From Rhizobium sp. CF122 (GTDB lineage Bacteria; Pseudomonadota; Alphaproteobacteria; Rhizobiales; Rhizobiaceae): a stretch of 64,000 nucleotides of DNA. The translations under genes and the position numbers were made by a program. This document shows positions 26,495 through 35,448 of this stretch, piece by piece. The stretch lies in assembly GCF_000282035.1 (NCBI RefSeq), contig NZ_AKKA01000107.1:18875-82874 (forward strand). Reading direction: 5' to 3'. Position 1 is the stretch's first letter. The number at the start of each line of letters is the position of its first letter. The notes below the pieces were generated by a model, which did not search any database, was not told the origin of the DNA, and saw only the letters and a program-made list of their open reading frames with translations.

Positions 26495-26770
26495 CTATCC
26501 CTGATTTTCGTCGTTCACGACCGGCGTGCGGAGTATCGTTTCCACCCAGACATCAATGGGCCCGAGCGAGCACCCCATCTCCATCATATCGATCAATTCT
26601 ACCGGCCCGGCGACTTCCAGTTCGACCCGATTGGCACTGGTGTGCGATATGGCCTGCGACAGGCCAAGCTTTGCCGCGTGACGGCGAATCCAGGGAATGA
26701 AAGAAGCGGCCTCAAGGTCGCCGACGATCGTTATCCGTTCCTGCAGGTGGCTTTGATGTTGTTCCATCAT
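26495..26770 (-). CDS. acylphosphatase-like protein lacking catalytic residues
   Basis: The product is 91 residues from the ATG at 26770 (an ATG at 26803 would add 11). It has the ferredoxin-like acylphosphatase fold: ERITIVGDL, then FIPWIRRHAAKLGLS, then NRVELEVAGP and a tail region with IDVWVETIL. In active enzymes the loop reads GxVQGVGFR and the arginine binds phosphate. Here it reads GDLEAASFI, and the asparagine of the next strand is also absent (SHTSAN). The fold may be kept for another role. No operon partner is evident. Confidence 0.55.
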   Translation of the reverse strand: MMEQHQSHLQERITIVGDLEAASFIPWIRRHAAKLGLSQAISHTSANRVELEVAGPVELIDMMEMGCSLGPIDVWVETILRTPVVNDENQG

Positions 26771-27117
26771 GAAAGTCTCGCGCTGGCGCCTCGATGACAG
26801 CATAGCGTCTTAATGAGCTTTCGAAAGCCCCACGATACGCTTGCGCACAGGCGGCGGTTCGCATCGAAACGAAGGTTCGTCCTGCCGAACTTCCTCGGGT
26901 TCACCTGCTTCTGGAGGCGGCAGGCATCGATGGCGGCGATCTCGCCTGTGATCGTGGTTTTTGAATGCGCCGGCTGCATGGAAGCCATGCCTTGTCTCGA
27001 CGCGCCTCGGTGTCCATTTAAGGGTCAGGCGATCCTCGCCTTACATGCCCGCCAATGAGAAAGATTATGTAGCGGCTGCAAGGCCGCTTGGCGGCTATGT
27101 GCGTTTGGGAGCTCTCG
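26771..27117. other. 350-bp gap with possible group II intron maturase trace
   Basis: No intact gene was seen. The plus strand near 26870-26930 reads KRRFVLPNFLGFTCFW, which faintly recalls the FDFLGFT motif at the end of group II intron reverse transcriptases. The match is short and could be chance. Confidence 0.2.
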
Positions 27118-27399
27118 ATGCAGGAACCTGGCAAGACACTTGACGAAATGACGCTGCGGGAACGATCGAACATTATGTCGATGGTCGCAGAAGCGCTGGA
27201 AGAGACTGCAGGACAGGCACAAGAAATTGGTGACATCCGCTATGCCGCCAATTCGAGCTGTCTTGCGCACACGATCCGCGGACTTGTCAGCGATCTCTCG
27301 CCACGTGAGCTGAGAGCGGCGACCATTCTCCTGGAGCAAGGGATCTCGCTCGTTGCTTCGTTCGAGAACCGGATGCGCGGTGGAAGCACCCTGCAATAG
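27118..27399 (+). CDS. small hypothetical protein
   Basis: The 93-residue, mostly helical, soluble and acidic product (MQEPGKTLDEMTLRERSNIM onward) is not recognised. The ATG at 27118 is preferred because GGGAG lies 6 bp upstream. An in-frame ATG at 27088 has no site. It is convergent with the LacI gene and has no signal peptide or membrane segment. Function unknown. Confidence 0.45.
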   Translation: MQEPGKTLDEMTLRERSNIMSMVAEALEETAGQAQEIGDIRYAANSSCLAHTIRGLVSDLSPRELRAATILLEQGISLVASFENRMRGGSTLQ

Positions 27400-27543
27400 T
27401 CGTGAGGCTAAGTCGCACGCCGGTTTGTCCGCTACCGTCTCGAGTGTCACCGTCCAAGCGAACCACGCAAAAGTGCGCGTTCTTTCTCGGTGAGAAATTG
27501 TGGCCGGCTCGACCGACCGCTCTTGGTGTGGATTTGCCAAGCA

Positions 27544-28563
27544 TCATATACTGCCGCGTATCTCCACGTGAGGTTCGATCAGCACGTGTCGAACATCTTC
27601 GCGGCCGTCGATACGGCTCAGGAGCGTCTCCGCAGCCGTGCGACCCAGTTGAGCGGCGTTTTGGTCTACGCTGGTCAGCCCGACGAGAGGTATGGCGGCG
27701 AACGGAGAATTGTCGTAGCCGACGATGGCGAGGTCTTCGGGAACGCGTATGCCATTGGTTCGGGCCGCGTTGAGCAGTGGGACGGCATCAAGATCCGACC
27801 AGACGAATACCGCGCGGGGGCGATCTTGTGCTGACAGGAAATTATTGATCGCGACCTTTCGATCCGTCGCAACAGGCGGCAACCGAATGATCCGGCTTTG
27901 CAGGCCGGCTTGCTTCATTGCTTCCACATAGCCCATTTCGCGCTGAACGGCGACGACCGACGCAGGCGAGTCCAGGAGATCATAGCTCAGCATGGCTATG
28001 TCGCGATGACCTTGGCGCAGTGCAGCTTCGACTGCCAGGTATCCACCCTTCCGATCGTCGGAGTTGACGGTGTCGTAGGTTTCAGCCTGGGGCTCGTGAT
28101 GCGCGATCACAACGATGGGGATTTGACGGGCGTAGCGCTCGAGGACCTTTCCAGAAATCCGCGGGGCTACGATTAACACCCCATCCATCCGATTGTCGAT
28201 CATGGATTCGATCATCGAAGCCTCGATCGGGCTTGCTGAGCGCCCGAGCCCGATGAGCGATTTGTAGCTGCTTTCCGACAACGTCGTGTTGGCGCTTTCA
28301 ATAACGCCGGCCAGGAACGTGTTGGACAGTTCTATCACGAGAACGCCGATCGTGTACGTGCGACCGCGCATTCCTCGAGCGGCAACAGAGGGGCGGTAAT
28401 TCAGCTTCTCGATCGACGTCTCGACCTTGTGCCGCAGAATGTCGCTGACGCCATAGGCGTTGCGTAGCACTTTGGAGACCGCCGCGACGGATACACCCGC
28501 ATCCTTTGCCACATGGCGGATGGTGATCCTCTCGTGCGGCGCGTCAACTAACTGATTTGTCAT
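27544..28563 (-). CDS. LacI-family regulator of the rhamnosidase operon
   Basis: The 339-residue regulator has an N-terminal helix-turn-helix and hinge (ITIRHVAKDAGVSVAAVSKV near 13-32, then IEKLNYRPSVAARGMRG). A periplasmic-binding-like effector domain follows, with ILVIELSNTF-type strand residues, SDLDAVPLLNAAR and AIVGYDNSPFAAIPL. The ATG at 28563 begins the homologous region; the frame is open upstream, but that stretch contains the promoter. It is divergent from a GH78 gene, with a 14-bp tandem repeat in between, so it likely represses that operon until a rhamnose-containing sugar appears. The ligand is inferred. Confidence 0.85.
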   Translation of the reverse strand: MTNQLVDAPHERITIRHVAKDAGVSVAAVSKVLRNAYGVSDILRHKVETSIEKLNYRPSVAARGMRGRTYTIGVLVIELSNTFLAGVIESANTTLSESSYKSLIGLGRSASPIEASMIESMIDNRMDGVLIVAPRISGKVLERYARQIPIVVIAHHEPQAETYDTVNSDDRKGGYLAVEAALRQGHRDIAMLSYDLLDSPASVVAVQREMGYVEAMKQAGLQSRIIRLPPVATDRKVAINNFLSAQDRPRAVFVWSDLDAVPLLNAARTNGIRVPEDLAIVGYDNSPFAAIPLVGLTSVDQNAAQLGRTAAETLLSRIDGREDVRHVLIEPHVEIRGSI

Positions 28564-28633
28564 TATAAAGTGTCTCGTTTTCTGCTTTTCCGAAATTATA
28601 GGCATAAAAACCCTTGCACGGCAATCGAGAGTG

Positions 28634-28661
28634 TAGAATGATATACATAGAACGATATACA
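28634..28661. repeat. tandem 14-bp repeat in the LacI/GH78 promoter region
   Basis: TAGAATGATATACA is followed directly by TAGAACGATATACA (13 of 14 identical). The pair lies 71 bp from the lacI-type start and 46 bp before the GH78 start. It is not a palindrome. It may be a regulator site, or two overlapping promoter elements. Confidence 0.5.
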
Positions 28662-28706
28662 CAAGGATATTTAGTCCGCCGGAGGACAGGCGGTTGAGGA
28701 GGTTGC

Positions 28707-31043
28707 ATGATGAAGATTGTCTCGGACCACGGCGTCGCCGTGGCCAACAGCCTTGCGGGCTCACAGTTCCAGTTTACCGCATCGATGATTGCGCCCTCAT
28801 GCGATGGCGGGCAGGCGACCGCAGGCACGTTCATTTCCAGAGAATTTTCGCTGGAAGCTGTACCGGCCGGAGCGAAATTGCGCATTTCCGCGCTCGGGCT
28901 TTACCGTGCCTTCATCAATGGACACCGCGTGGGGGACGATCTCCTGACGCCTGGTTGGACCTGCTACGATGACCGGATCGCATTTCAGGCCTATGATGTC
29001 ACGGATCTGCTCAAGTCGGGCCGCAATCGCATCGAGATCTGGCTGGGTGACGGTTGGTACCGGAGCCAGCTCATGTGGGCGTCCAATCCGATATTTAACT
29101 GCTGGGGCGAGCGAACGGCGGCGATTGCTGAATTGAGCGCAGCTGGAAAGCCGCTGGTAGCTACGGACGAGAGCTGGAAGAGCGGCTACACGCCAGTTAT
29201 CCGCAACGGCATCTATTTCGGCGAGGATTACGACGCACGCATCGAACCGAAGGATGCCTACGGCGTGGAGGTGCTGGCCTTCGATAAGCAATTGCTGGTT
29301 CCGCACGAGACGAGGGCGGTCAAGGAGCTTGATGGGCGTTCCCCTGTCGAAAGCTGGGCCGAGACCGACGGGCGAACCGTTTATGATTTCGGCCAAAACG
29401 CCGGCGCCTACATCCGCATCCATGTAAAGGGAGAGGCGGGCGCGCAGATTCGTGTCGAGCATTCGGAAGTGCTCGGACCCGACAGGTTTTTTGACAATCG
29501 CAATTATCGCAGCGCACGTGCCGAGCTGCGCTACACGCTCAAGGGAGTAGACGAAGAGGTCTATGCACCGCTCTTTACTTTCATGGGCTTCCGATATGCT
29601 CGCATCACCGTGACAGGTCGGGCGGAACTGGTGGCCATCACCATGATCCCTGTTACATCCGTGCCAGTAAGCACGGGCGGCTTTACCTCAGGCATTGCTG
29701 CGGTCAATCGCCTCGTCGAGAACACCATCTGGTCGCACCGCTCGAATTTCATCGAGGTTCCGACGGATTGCCCGCAGCGCGACGAACGGCTCGGCTGGAC
29801 GGGCGATGCGCAAGTCTTTGCCGGCACGGCTTGCTGGCTTGCCGACAGCGGCTCATTCCTCGTCAAATATCTTCGCGACGTGGTGCACGACCAGCGCGCC
29901 GACGGCGCGGTTTCTCACTTTTCGCCTGACCCAACTCGGCTTCACCCAATCGACGGGCGCGGGGATTGGGCGGGGTCGACAGGCTGGGGCGACGCAATCG
30001 TCATCATCCCGTGGCAACTCTACCTGCATTATGGCGACGCCTCTGTTCTCGAGGAATGCTTCCCGGCCATGCTGCGTTGGCTGGACTATCTCTGGGGCAT
30101 TTCCGACGGACCGATTATCCGTCCTCCCGCGGTTTGGGGGGATCATGGTTTCACCTTTGGCGACTGGCTGCAGCCGGTCGGCGACAACCGCAAGCCGCGT
30201 CCGACGGTGGCGGACGATTGTGCCGCGACGCTCTACCATTTCATTTCGACGCAATTGACCGCAAAGATTGCCCGCACAATCGGGAAGGGCACCGAAGCGG
30301 CGCGTCTTGATGCGCGCGCGGGTGAAATCAGATCGGCCTTCAAGCACGAATTCTTTTCGCCATCCGGTCGCATAGCGCATAACGATCAGACCTCCTGGGC
30401 TTTGGCGTTCCTCTACGGTCTCGTACCGCCGGAGTATGAAGAGGCCGGTCGTGAATATTTCCGCCGGGTCTCGGAAGAGACCGATGGCGTCATCGGCACG
30501 GGTTTCATTGGAACACCCGCCGTGCTGCCCGCCCTTACGCGTCTTGGGATGATGGACCTGGCGGAGAAGATGTTTCTGAACCGCAAGGTCCCCGGCTGGC
30601 TGTATCAGGTGGAGCACGGTGCAACCTCGATTTGGGAGCGATGGGATGCACTCGCCGAAGACGGCACGATCTACGATCCTGACATGAACAGCTATAACCA
30701 CTATGCCTACGGCGCTGTGTGCCAATGGCTCTTCGAAGATGTCGCCGGCATAAAGCCGCTGGAAGACAAGCCAGGCTTCGAGGAGATAGCCTTCGATCCC
30801 GCAATTCTTCCGGCGCTCTCGCCGGTTTCGGCCTGGCACGACACTCGCTTCGGACGCATCGAGGCCGGATGGAGTGTGGAGGGGAGCGCCGTCACCTGCC
30901 TCCTTTCCTTGCCAGAAGGCGTGACTGCGCGTCTTAAGGGCAGGGAGGATCGCGATGCGCTGACTGCGCACGGTGAACTGGTCGCGCCGGGCCAGGAGGT
31001 CAGGCTCGGCAAGGGAGAGCACACCATCACGTTTTCGATTTGA
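28707..31043 (+). CDS. alpha-L-rhamnosidase, glycoside hydrolase family 78
   Basis: The 778-residue protein has the GH78 layout. The N-terminal beta domains carry LYRAFINGHRVGDDLLTPGW near 70 and LGDGWYRSQLMW near 112. The (alpha/alpha)6 barrel begins near 330, with VPTDCPQRDERLGWTGDAQV at about 350-369 holding catalytic-site acids, and GDWLQPVGDN, SIWERWDAL and MNSYNHYAYGAV follow. A C-terminal beta domain ends the chain. No signal peptide is seen, so it acts inside the cell on imported rhamnosides. GAGGAGG lies just before the ATG. It heads an operon with a CUT1 transporter, linked by a hairpin at 31051. Confidence 0.88.
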   Translation: MMKIVSDHGVAVANSLAGSQFQFTASMIAPSCDGGQATAGTFISREFSLEAVPAGAKLRISALGLYRAFINGHRVGDDLLTPGWTCYDDRIAFQAYDVTDLLKSGRNRIEIWLGDGWYRSQLMWASNPIFNCWGERTAAIAELSAAGKPLVATDESWKSGYTPVIRNGIYFGEDYDARIEPKDAYGVEVLAFDKQLLVPHETRAVKELDGRSPVESWAETDGRTVYDFGQNAGAYIRIHVKGEAGAQIRVEHSEVLGPDRFFDNRNYRSARAELRYTLKGVDEEVYAPLFTFMGFRYARITVTGRAELVAITMIPVTSVPVSTGGFTSGIAAVNRLVENTIWSHRSNFIEVPTDCPQRDERLGWTGDAQVFAGTACWLADSGSFLVKYLRDVVHDQRADGAVSHFSPDPTRLHPIDGRGDWAGSTGWGDAIVIIPWQLYLHYGDASVLEECFPAMLRWLDYLWGISDGPIIRPPAVWGDHGFTFGDWLQPVGDNRKPRPTVADDCAATLYHFISTQLTAKIARTIGKGTEAARLDARAGEIRSAFKHEFFSPSGRIAHNDQTSWALAFLYGLVPPEYEEAGREYFRRVSEETDGVIGTGFIGTPAVLPALTRLGMMDLAEKMFLNRKVPGWLYQVEHGATSIWERWDALAEDGTIYDPDMNSYNHYAYGAVCQWLFEDVAGIKPLEDKPGFEEIAFDPAILPALSPVSAWHDTRFGRIEAGWSVEGSAVTCLLSLPEGVTARLKGREDRDALTAHGELVAPGQEVRLGKGEHTITFSI

Positions 31044-31050
31044 TAGAAAC

Positions 31051-31073
31051 GCTTGCGGGCTTTGCCCGCAAGC
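31051..31073 (+). other. intercistronic hairpin GH78/binding protein
   Basis: GCTTGCGGGC and GCCCGCAAGC form a perfect 10-bp stem with a TTT loop, 8 bp after the GH78 stop. No T run follows. Such hairpins often protect the downstream binding-protein transcript or partly attenuate the operon. Confidence 0.55.
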
Positions 31074-31110
31074 CAGCAGCCCAAATCATTCCGGTCTTCA
31101 GGAGGAGGAA

Positions 31111-32391
31111 ATGACTATGAGAATGACGAAGTGCAGCATCCTTGCCGCAAGCATCATGTCGCTGGCCACTGGCGTTGCTCACGCCGATGTAACGCTCAGC
31201 ATCCTGATCGATACCAATCCCGAAACGATCGCCTCATTCGATGCCGTCTCGAAGGCCTATAGGGAAAAGCATCCGGATGTGAGCTTTGACGTGGAGCAGC
31301 GTGCTGGAGGATCGGAAGGAGACAACATCATCAAGACACGTCTCGCGACGGGCGAGATGGCCGACATCTTTCAGTACAATGGCGGTTCGCTTTTTCAGGC
31401 ACTGAAGCCGCAAGAGACGCTGGCAGATCTCTCTGACCTCCCATCGCAGGCTGGAATCCTCGACAGCTTCAAGAAAGTGGTCACCAGTCCCGATGGACAC
31501 GTGCGTGGAACGCCGTTTGGCCCGGCCATGGGTGGCGGCATTTTCTACAACCGAAAGATCTATGCAGAGCTCGGCCTCACGCCACCTAAGACATGGGCGG
31601 AGTTCATGGCCAACAATGAGAAAATCAAGGCCGCCGGCAAGGTGGCCGTAGCGCAGACGTATGGCACCACTTGGACTTCGCAGCTCTTCGTCCTTGCCGA
31701 CTATTTCAATGTCCAGGCGGAGGTTCCGAATTTTGCTTCCGACTATACCGCCAACAAGGTCAAGTATGCGAACACGCCGGCTGCCATGCGCGGCTTCGAG
31801 CACCTTGAGGAGGTTGCGAAAGCCGGCCTGCTCAATGCTGATTTCGGTGCTGCGACGTTCGACGACGGAATGCGAATGGTAGCCACAGGTGAGGCTGCAC
31901 ACTATCCCAATCTGACCTTCGGCATCGGCAACATTCAACAGAACTTTCCTGACAATTTGAGAGATCTTGGCTTCTTCGCTCAACCCGGCACCGATGCGGC
32001 AAAGAACGGGCTGACGGTGTGGATGCCTTCTGCGTTTTATGTTTCGGCAAAGTCAGAGCATGTCGAGGAAGCCAAGAAGTTTCTCGACTGGATCGGCACC
32101 AAGGAGGCGTGTGATCTCATGGCAAAGGCTGTTCCCTCTGGCCCGTATCTGGTCAAGGGTTGCGAGCTCCCGAAGGACATTCCGCCGGTCGTTTCTGACA
32201 TGTTGCCCTATTTCGAAATTGAAGGACGCGCCGCGCCTGCGCTGGAGTTTCTTTCGCCGGTAAAGGGGCCGGCGCTCGAGCAGATCACGGTTGAAGTCGG
32301 AACGGGAATTCGGTCCGCCAACGACGCAGCAGCTCTCTACGACCAGGACGTCGAAAAGCAGGCCAAGCAGCTCGGCCTGCCCAACTGGTAG
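31111..32391 (+). CDS. ABC sugar transporter, extracellular solute-binding protein
   Basis: The 426-residue family 1 binding protein has a Sec signal peptide (MTMRMTKCSILAASIMSLAT, cleavage near residue 25 after AHA). DIFQYNGGSLFQAL, GIFYNRKIYAELGL and VWMPSAFYVSAKSEH follow. GGAGGAGGAA precedes the ATG at 31111; the ATG two codons later is an equal candidate. It is flanked by hairpins on both sides, consistent with higher expression than the permeases. Likely ligand is a rhamnose-containing oligosaccharide, judged from the GH78 gene upstream. Confidence 0.9.
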   Translation: MTMRMTKCSILAASIMSLATGVAHADVTLSILIDTNPETIASFDAVSKAYREKHPDVSFDVEQRAGGSEGDNIIKTRLATGEMADIFQYNGGSLFQALKPQETLADLSDLPSQAGILDSFKKVVTSPDGHVRGTPFGPAMGGGIFYNRKIYAELGLTPPKTWAEFMANNEKIKAAGKVAVAQTYGTTWTSQLFVLADYFNVQAEVPNFASDYTANKVKYANTPAAMRGFEHLEEVAKAGLLNADFGAATFDDGMRMVATGEAAHYPNLTFGIGNIQQNFPDNLRDLGFFAQPGTDAAKNGLTVWMPSAFYVSAKSEHVEEAKKFLDWIGTKEACDLMAKAVPSGPYLVKGCELPKDIPPVVSDMLPYFEIEGRAAPALEFLSPVKGPALEQITVEVGTGIRSANDAAALYDQDVEKQAKQLGLPNW

Positions 32392-32407
32392 TAACCTCCC
32401 AGCCAAT

Positions 32408-32434
32408 CCCCACCCGGTGCTCGTCCGGGTGGGG
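32408..32434 (+). other. intercistronic hairpin binding protein/permease
   Basis: CCCCACCCGG and CCGGGTGGGG form a 10-bp stem with a 7-base loop between the binding-protein stop and the first permease. The lack of a T run suggests an mRNA-stabilising or partial attenuation element. Confidence 0.55.
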
Positions 32435-32450
32435 TGCTCAAGGAGCCCCC

Positions 32451-33314
32451 ATGGTTACGCGCAGATCGCCTTACCCCTACTGGTTCGTCCTGCCAGCGGC
32501 TGTGATTTTCACCGTCCTTTTTCTGGCGCCGACGATTGCCTCTTTCTGGTTCAGCCTCACCCGGTGGGACCTCTTCACCACGCAGTTCATTGGTCTGGAA
32601 AATTACCGGCAGTTTTTCCGTGAACCGTTCCTGGTCCAGGGCCTCGTCAATACTGTCATCTACGCGGTGCTGACATCAGGCGCGAAGACCGTACTTGGCT
32701 TGCTTCTGGCAGTGCTGTTGACATCAGGTCTGTGGGCACAGGGCTTCCTGCGCACAGTCATTTTCTTTCCAGTTCTTGTGTCGACCATCGGCGTCGGCAT
32801 CACCTTTTCCATGCTCATGCACCCCACCCGGGGTCTTATCAATGTGGCGCTTGCCGCCGTGGGCATTCATGGTCCTGGCTGGCTGACGGATCCGGCACTG
32901 GCGCTCTATTCCATCGTCTTCGTCGATCTCTGGAAAGGCATAGGGCTCGCCACGGTCATCTATATCGCCGGGCTCGCATCCATCAGTCCGGACTACTATG
33001 AGGCGGCCAGAATCGATGGCGCCACCGGCCGTCAGATGTTCTTCCGTGTGACCATCCCATTGGTGAAGCCCGCAACTGTTACGGTCGTGACGCTATCGCT
33101 GATCGGCGGACTGCGCAGCTTCGATCTGATCTGGGCAATGACCCGCGGCGGACCTGGCTTTTCCTCAGATGTTCTGGCGAGCGTCATCTACAAGCAGTAC
33201 CAGGCGGGCTTCTACGGGCTGTCGACGGCCGGAAACGTCATCTTGTTCGTCCTTATCGGACTGATCGTTTTGCCCCTCACAGCTTGGTTCAATCGCAAAG
33301 AGGTGGATCTGTGA
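32451..33314 (+). CDS. ABC sugar transporter permease (MalF type)
   Basis: The 287-residue inner-membrane protein has six predicted spans and EAA loop YEAARIDGATGRQMFFRVTI. Strong AAGGAG upstream of the ATG. It pairs with the next permease, whose GTG overlaps its stop. Confidence 0.9.
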   Translation: MVTRRSPYPYWFVLPAAVIFTVLFLAPTIASFWFSLTRWDLFTTQFIGLENYRQFFREPFLVQGLVNTVIYAVLTSGAKTVLGLLLAVLLTSGLWAQGFLRTVIFFPVLVSTIGVGITFSMLMHPTRGLINVALAAVGIHGPGWLTDPALALYSIVFVDLWKGIGLATVIYIAGLASISPDYYEAARIDGATGRQMFFRVTIPLVKPATVTVVTLSLIGGLRSFDLIWAMTRGGPGFSSDVLASVIYKQYQAGFYGLSTAGNVILFVLIGLIVLPLTAWFNRKEVDL

Positions 33315-34135
33315 AGCGTCGCCAACTTTACACAGGGGTCGTAGCCCTTGCCGCTTCGGGCGTGGTCTTCGTCCTCCCCTTCCTGTTCATCTTCATTACA
33401 GCCGCCAAGACAAAGCAGGACGCGGCGTCGTTGAGGTTCAGCCTGCCTGTTGAATGGCGCCTCTGGGAAAACTTCATCGAGGTGCTCCAGGCCCGCAACT
33501 ACATGCTGCTGCTGGCCTACTTCAATTCAACCGTTATCACGGTGGTTGCGGTCACGCTTCTCGTGCTGTTCGGTGCAATGGTGGGATACGTTCTGCAACG
33601 CCGCCCCTCGCGTTGGAATACGGTGATCTATGGTTGCGTTCTAGCGGGGCTGATGATCCCGCCCGCAGTCGTGCCGACCATCTGGGTGCTGCAGTCGCTT
33701 GGCCTTTTCAAGTCGATCTCAGGTATGATCCTGATCCAGGTCGCTTATGGCCTCGCATTTACGGTGCTGCTGTTTAGAAGCTTCATCGCGACGATACCGC
33801 GCGATCTCGATGAAGCGGCGATCATTGACGGCGCCAAACCGCTCCAGATTTTCTTCCGGGTCGTCCTCCCGCTATTGAAGCCGGTGACCGTCACCGTCAT
33901 CGTCGTGCAGTCCATCGCCATCTTCAACGACTTCACGAATCCGCTTTACTACCTGCCGGGCCGGGAAAACGTAACGGTCCAGCTCACCCTCTATAATTTC
34001 CAGGGGCAGTTCCAGACCCAATTCAACCTCTTGTTCATGAACATCCTGCTGGTGACCATTCCGCCTCTCATCGTTTTTGTGTTCTTCAACCGGCAGATCG
34101 TGGCGGGGATGACCGCCGGCGCAGTGAAAGGATAG
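33311..34135 (+). CDS. ABC sugar transporter permease (MalG type)
   Basis: The 274-residue inner-membrane protein has six spans and EAA loop DEAAIIDGAKPLQIFFRVVL. The GTG at 33311 overlaps the stop of the first permease (GTGA) and fits the conserved N-terminus. The in-frame position at 33284 would overlap much further. Confidence 0.88.
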   Translation: MKRRQLYTGVVALAASGVVFVLPFLFIFITAAKTKQDAASLRFSLPVEWRLWENFIEVLQARNYMLLLAYFNSTVITVVAVTLLVLFGAMVGYVLQRRPSRWNTVIYGCVLAGLMIPPAVVPTIWVLQSLGLFKSISGMILIQVAYGLAFTVLLFRSFIATIPRDLDEAAIIDGAKPLQIFFRVVLPLLKPVTVTVIVVQSIAIFNDFTNPLYYLPGRENVTVQLTLYNFQGQFQTQFNLLFMNILLVTIPPLIVFVFFNRQIVAGMTAGAVKG

Positions 34136-34138
34136 GCC

Positions 34139-35119
34139 ATGACCAGCGTCGTGCTTGACAATGTCCGCAAGAGCTTCGGTAGCCTGGATGTGATGAAGGG
34201 CGTCGATCTCACGATCGATGCGGGGGAATTCTGCGTCTTCGTCGGTCCTTCAGGTTGCGGAAAATCGACTTTGCTGAGGATCATTTCAGGACTTGAGACG
34301 TCGAGCTCGGGAAAGGTATTCATCGACGGCAAGGACGTTACCGATGCCGAGCCCTCCCAGCGCGGCATCGCCATGGTCTTCCAGTCCTATGCCCTTTATC
34401 CTCATCTGACCGTGGCGGAGAATATCGGCTTCGGCCTGTCGCTTGCCAAACGGCCCAAGGCTGAGATCGCGGAAAAGGTCAAGCAGACCGCCGACATTCT
34501 TCAGCTTTCCCATCTGTTGGATCGAAAGCCCAAGGCGCTTTCGGGGGGACAACGGCAGCGCGTCGCAATCGGTCGCGCCATCATCCGCAATCCAAAGGTC
34601 TTCTTGTTCGATGAGCCCTTGTCAAACCTCGACGCTTCGTTGCGGGCGCAGATGCGTATGGAGCTGACTGAGCTGCACGCCAAACTTGGCGCAACGATGA
34701 TCTATGTAACGCACGATCAGGTCGAGGCGATGACCATGGCCGACAAGATTGTCGTGCTCAACGGCGGAACGATCGAGCAAGTCGGAACACCGATGGCTCT
34801 CTACAACAATCCGGCCACGCCGTTCGTTGCAGGCTTCATCGGCTCGCCCAAGATGAACCTCTTCGAGGGTGAGGCGGCCAAGCGTGAGAGCTGCAAGACC
34901 TATGGCATCCGTCCTGAGCACATTTCGCTTTCCACGACGGATGGAAAGTGGCACGGCGTCGTGCGGCACATTGAAAGGCTGGGCGCGGACACGGTTGTCC
35001 ATCTTGACTTACCGGAACTCCCGTCGCTTGTCGTACGTACGGAAGGCGATCGTTCGATTTCGGTGGGCCAAACGCTGTTCGCCTCACCGTTCAAAAGCAA
35101 GGAGCACAGGTTCTCCTAA
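34139..35119 (+). CDS. ABC sugar transporter ATPase (short CUT1 type)
   Basis: The 326-residue ATPase has Walker A GPSGCGKS near 37-44, LSGGQRQR near 135, Walker B VFLFDEP and YVTHDQVEAMTMADK. It lies 3 bp after the permease. It is about 40-50 residues shorter than the ATPase at 14254, and the C-terminal TOBE region is compact (YGIRPEHISLS to the end). Last gene of the rhamnosidase operon. Confidence 0.9.
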   Translation: MTSVVLDNVRKSFGSLDVMKGVDLTIDAGEFCVFVGPSGCGKSTLLRIISGLETSSSGKVFIDGKDVTDAEPSQRGIAMVFQSYALYPHLTVAENIGFGLSLAKRPKAEIAEKVKQTADILQLSHLLDRKPKALSGGQRQRVAIGRAIIRNPKVFLFDEPLSNLDASLRAQMRMELTELHAKLGATMIYVTHDQVEAMTMADKIVVLNGGTIEQVGTPMALYNNPATPFVAGFIGSPKMNLFEGEAAKRESCKTYGIRPEHISLSTTDGKWHGVVRHIERLGADTVVHLDLPELPSLVVRTEGDRSISVGQTLFASPFKSKEHRFS

Positions 35120-35448
35120 AATGGCGAAGAGCGGTAACCGGTGTCTTGCTCCCACGTTGTCCTGTCGCGTTGATCGGTGATCCGCTTTCCATGGACGAGC
35201 AAAGGGCGTTTCTCCATGGAGAGTACGTTGGAGGTTCTCACGATCGGGGAAGAACGGGCATGAGGTTCGCCGGCAGTGGCCGGATGAGGTCAAAGCGCAG
35301 TGACCGTCGATCCTGATCTTGGTCAACCGTTGCAATCGGGCGGGGTCCATATACGTCCACACATGGCGCATTGCTGAAGAGCAGTTGGTCGCCTGTCGGC
35401 CCGAACCGGAGCACTCCCTCTGCTTTTGGGCCCAAAACTGCCGTTCAC
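35120..35448. other. 330-bp gap, no gene recognised
   Basis: No conserved protein was recognised on either strand between the rhamnoside operon and the arginase-like gene. A minus-strand open stretch of 65 codons at 35238-35435 has no ribosome-binding site and no known motif. Confidence 0.4.

Noticed and set aside
26870..26930. FLGFT motif as a group II intron
   Set aside because: Only one short motif matches, with no other reverse-transcriptase blocks and no intron RNA structure, so it is only noted in the gap entry.
28614..28647. Sigma-70 promoter TTGCAC with TAGAAT or TATACA before GH78
   Set aside because: The spacings are 14 or 22 bp, neither close to 17, so no promoter call was made.
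29853..31022. 389-codon minus-strand open frame opposite GH78
   Set aside because: The GH78 reading is unambiguous; the opposite frame is compositionally random.
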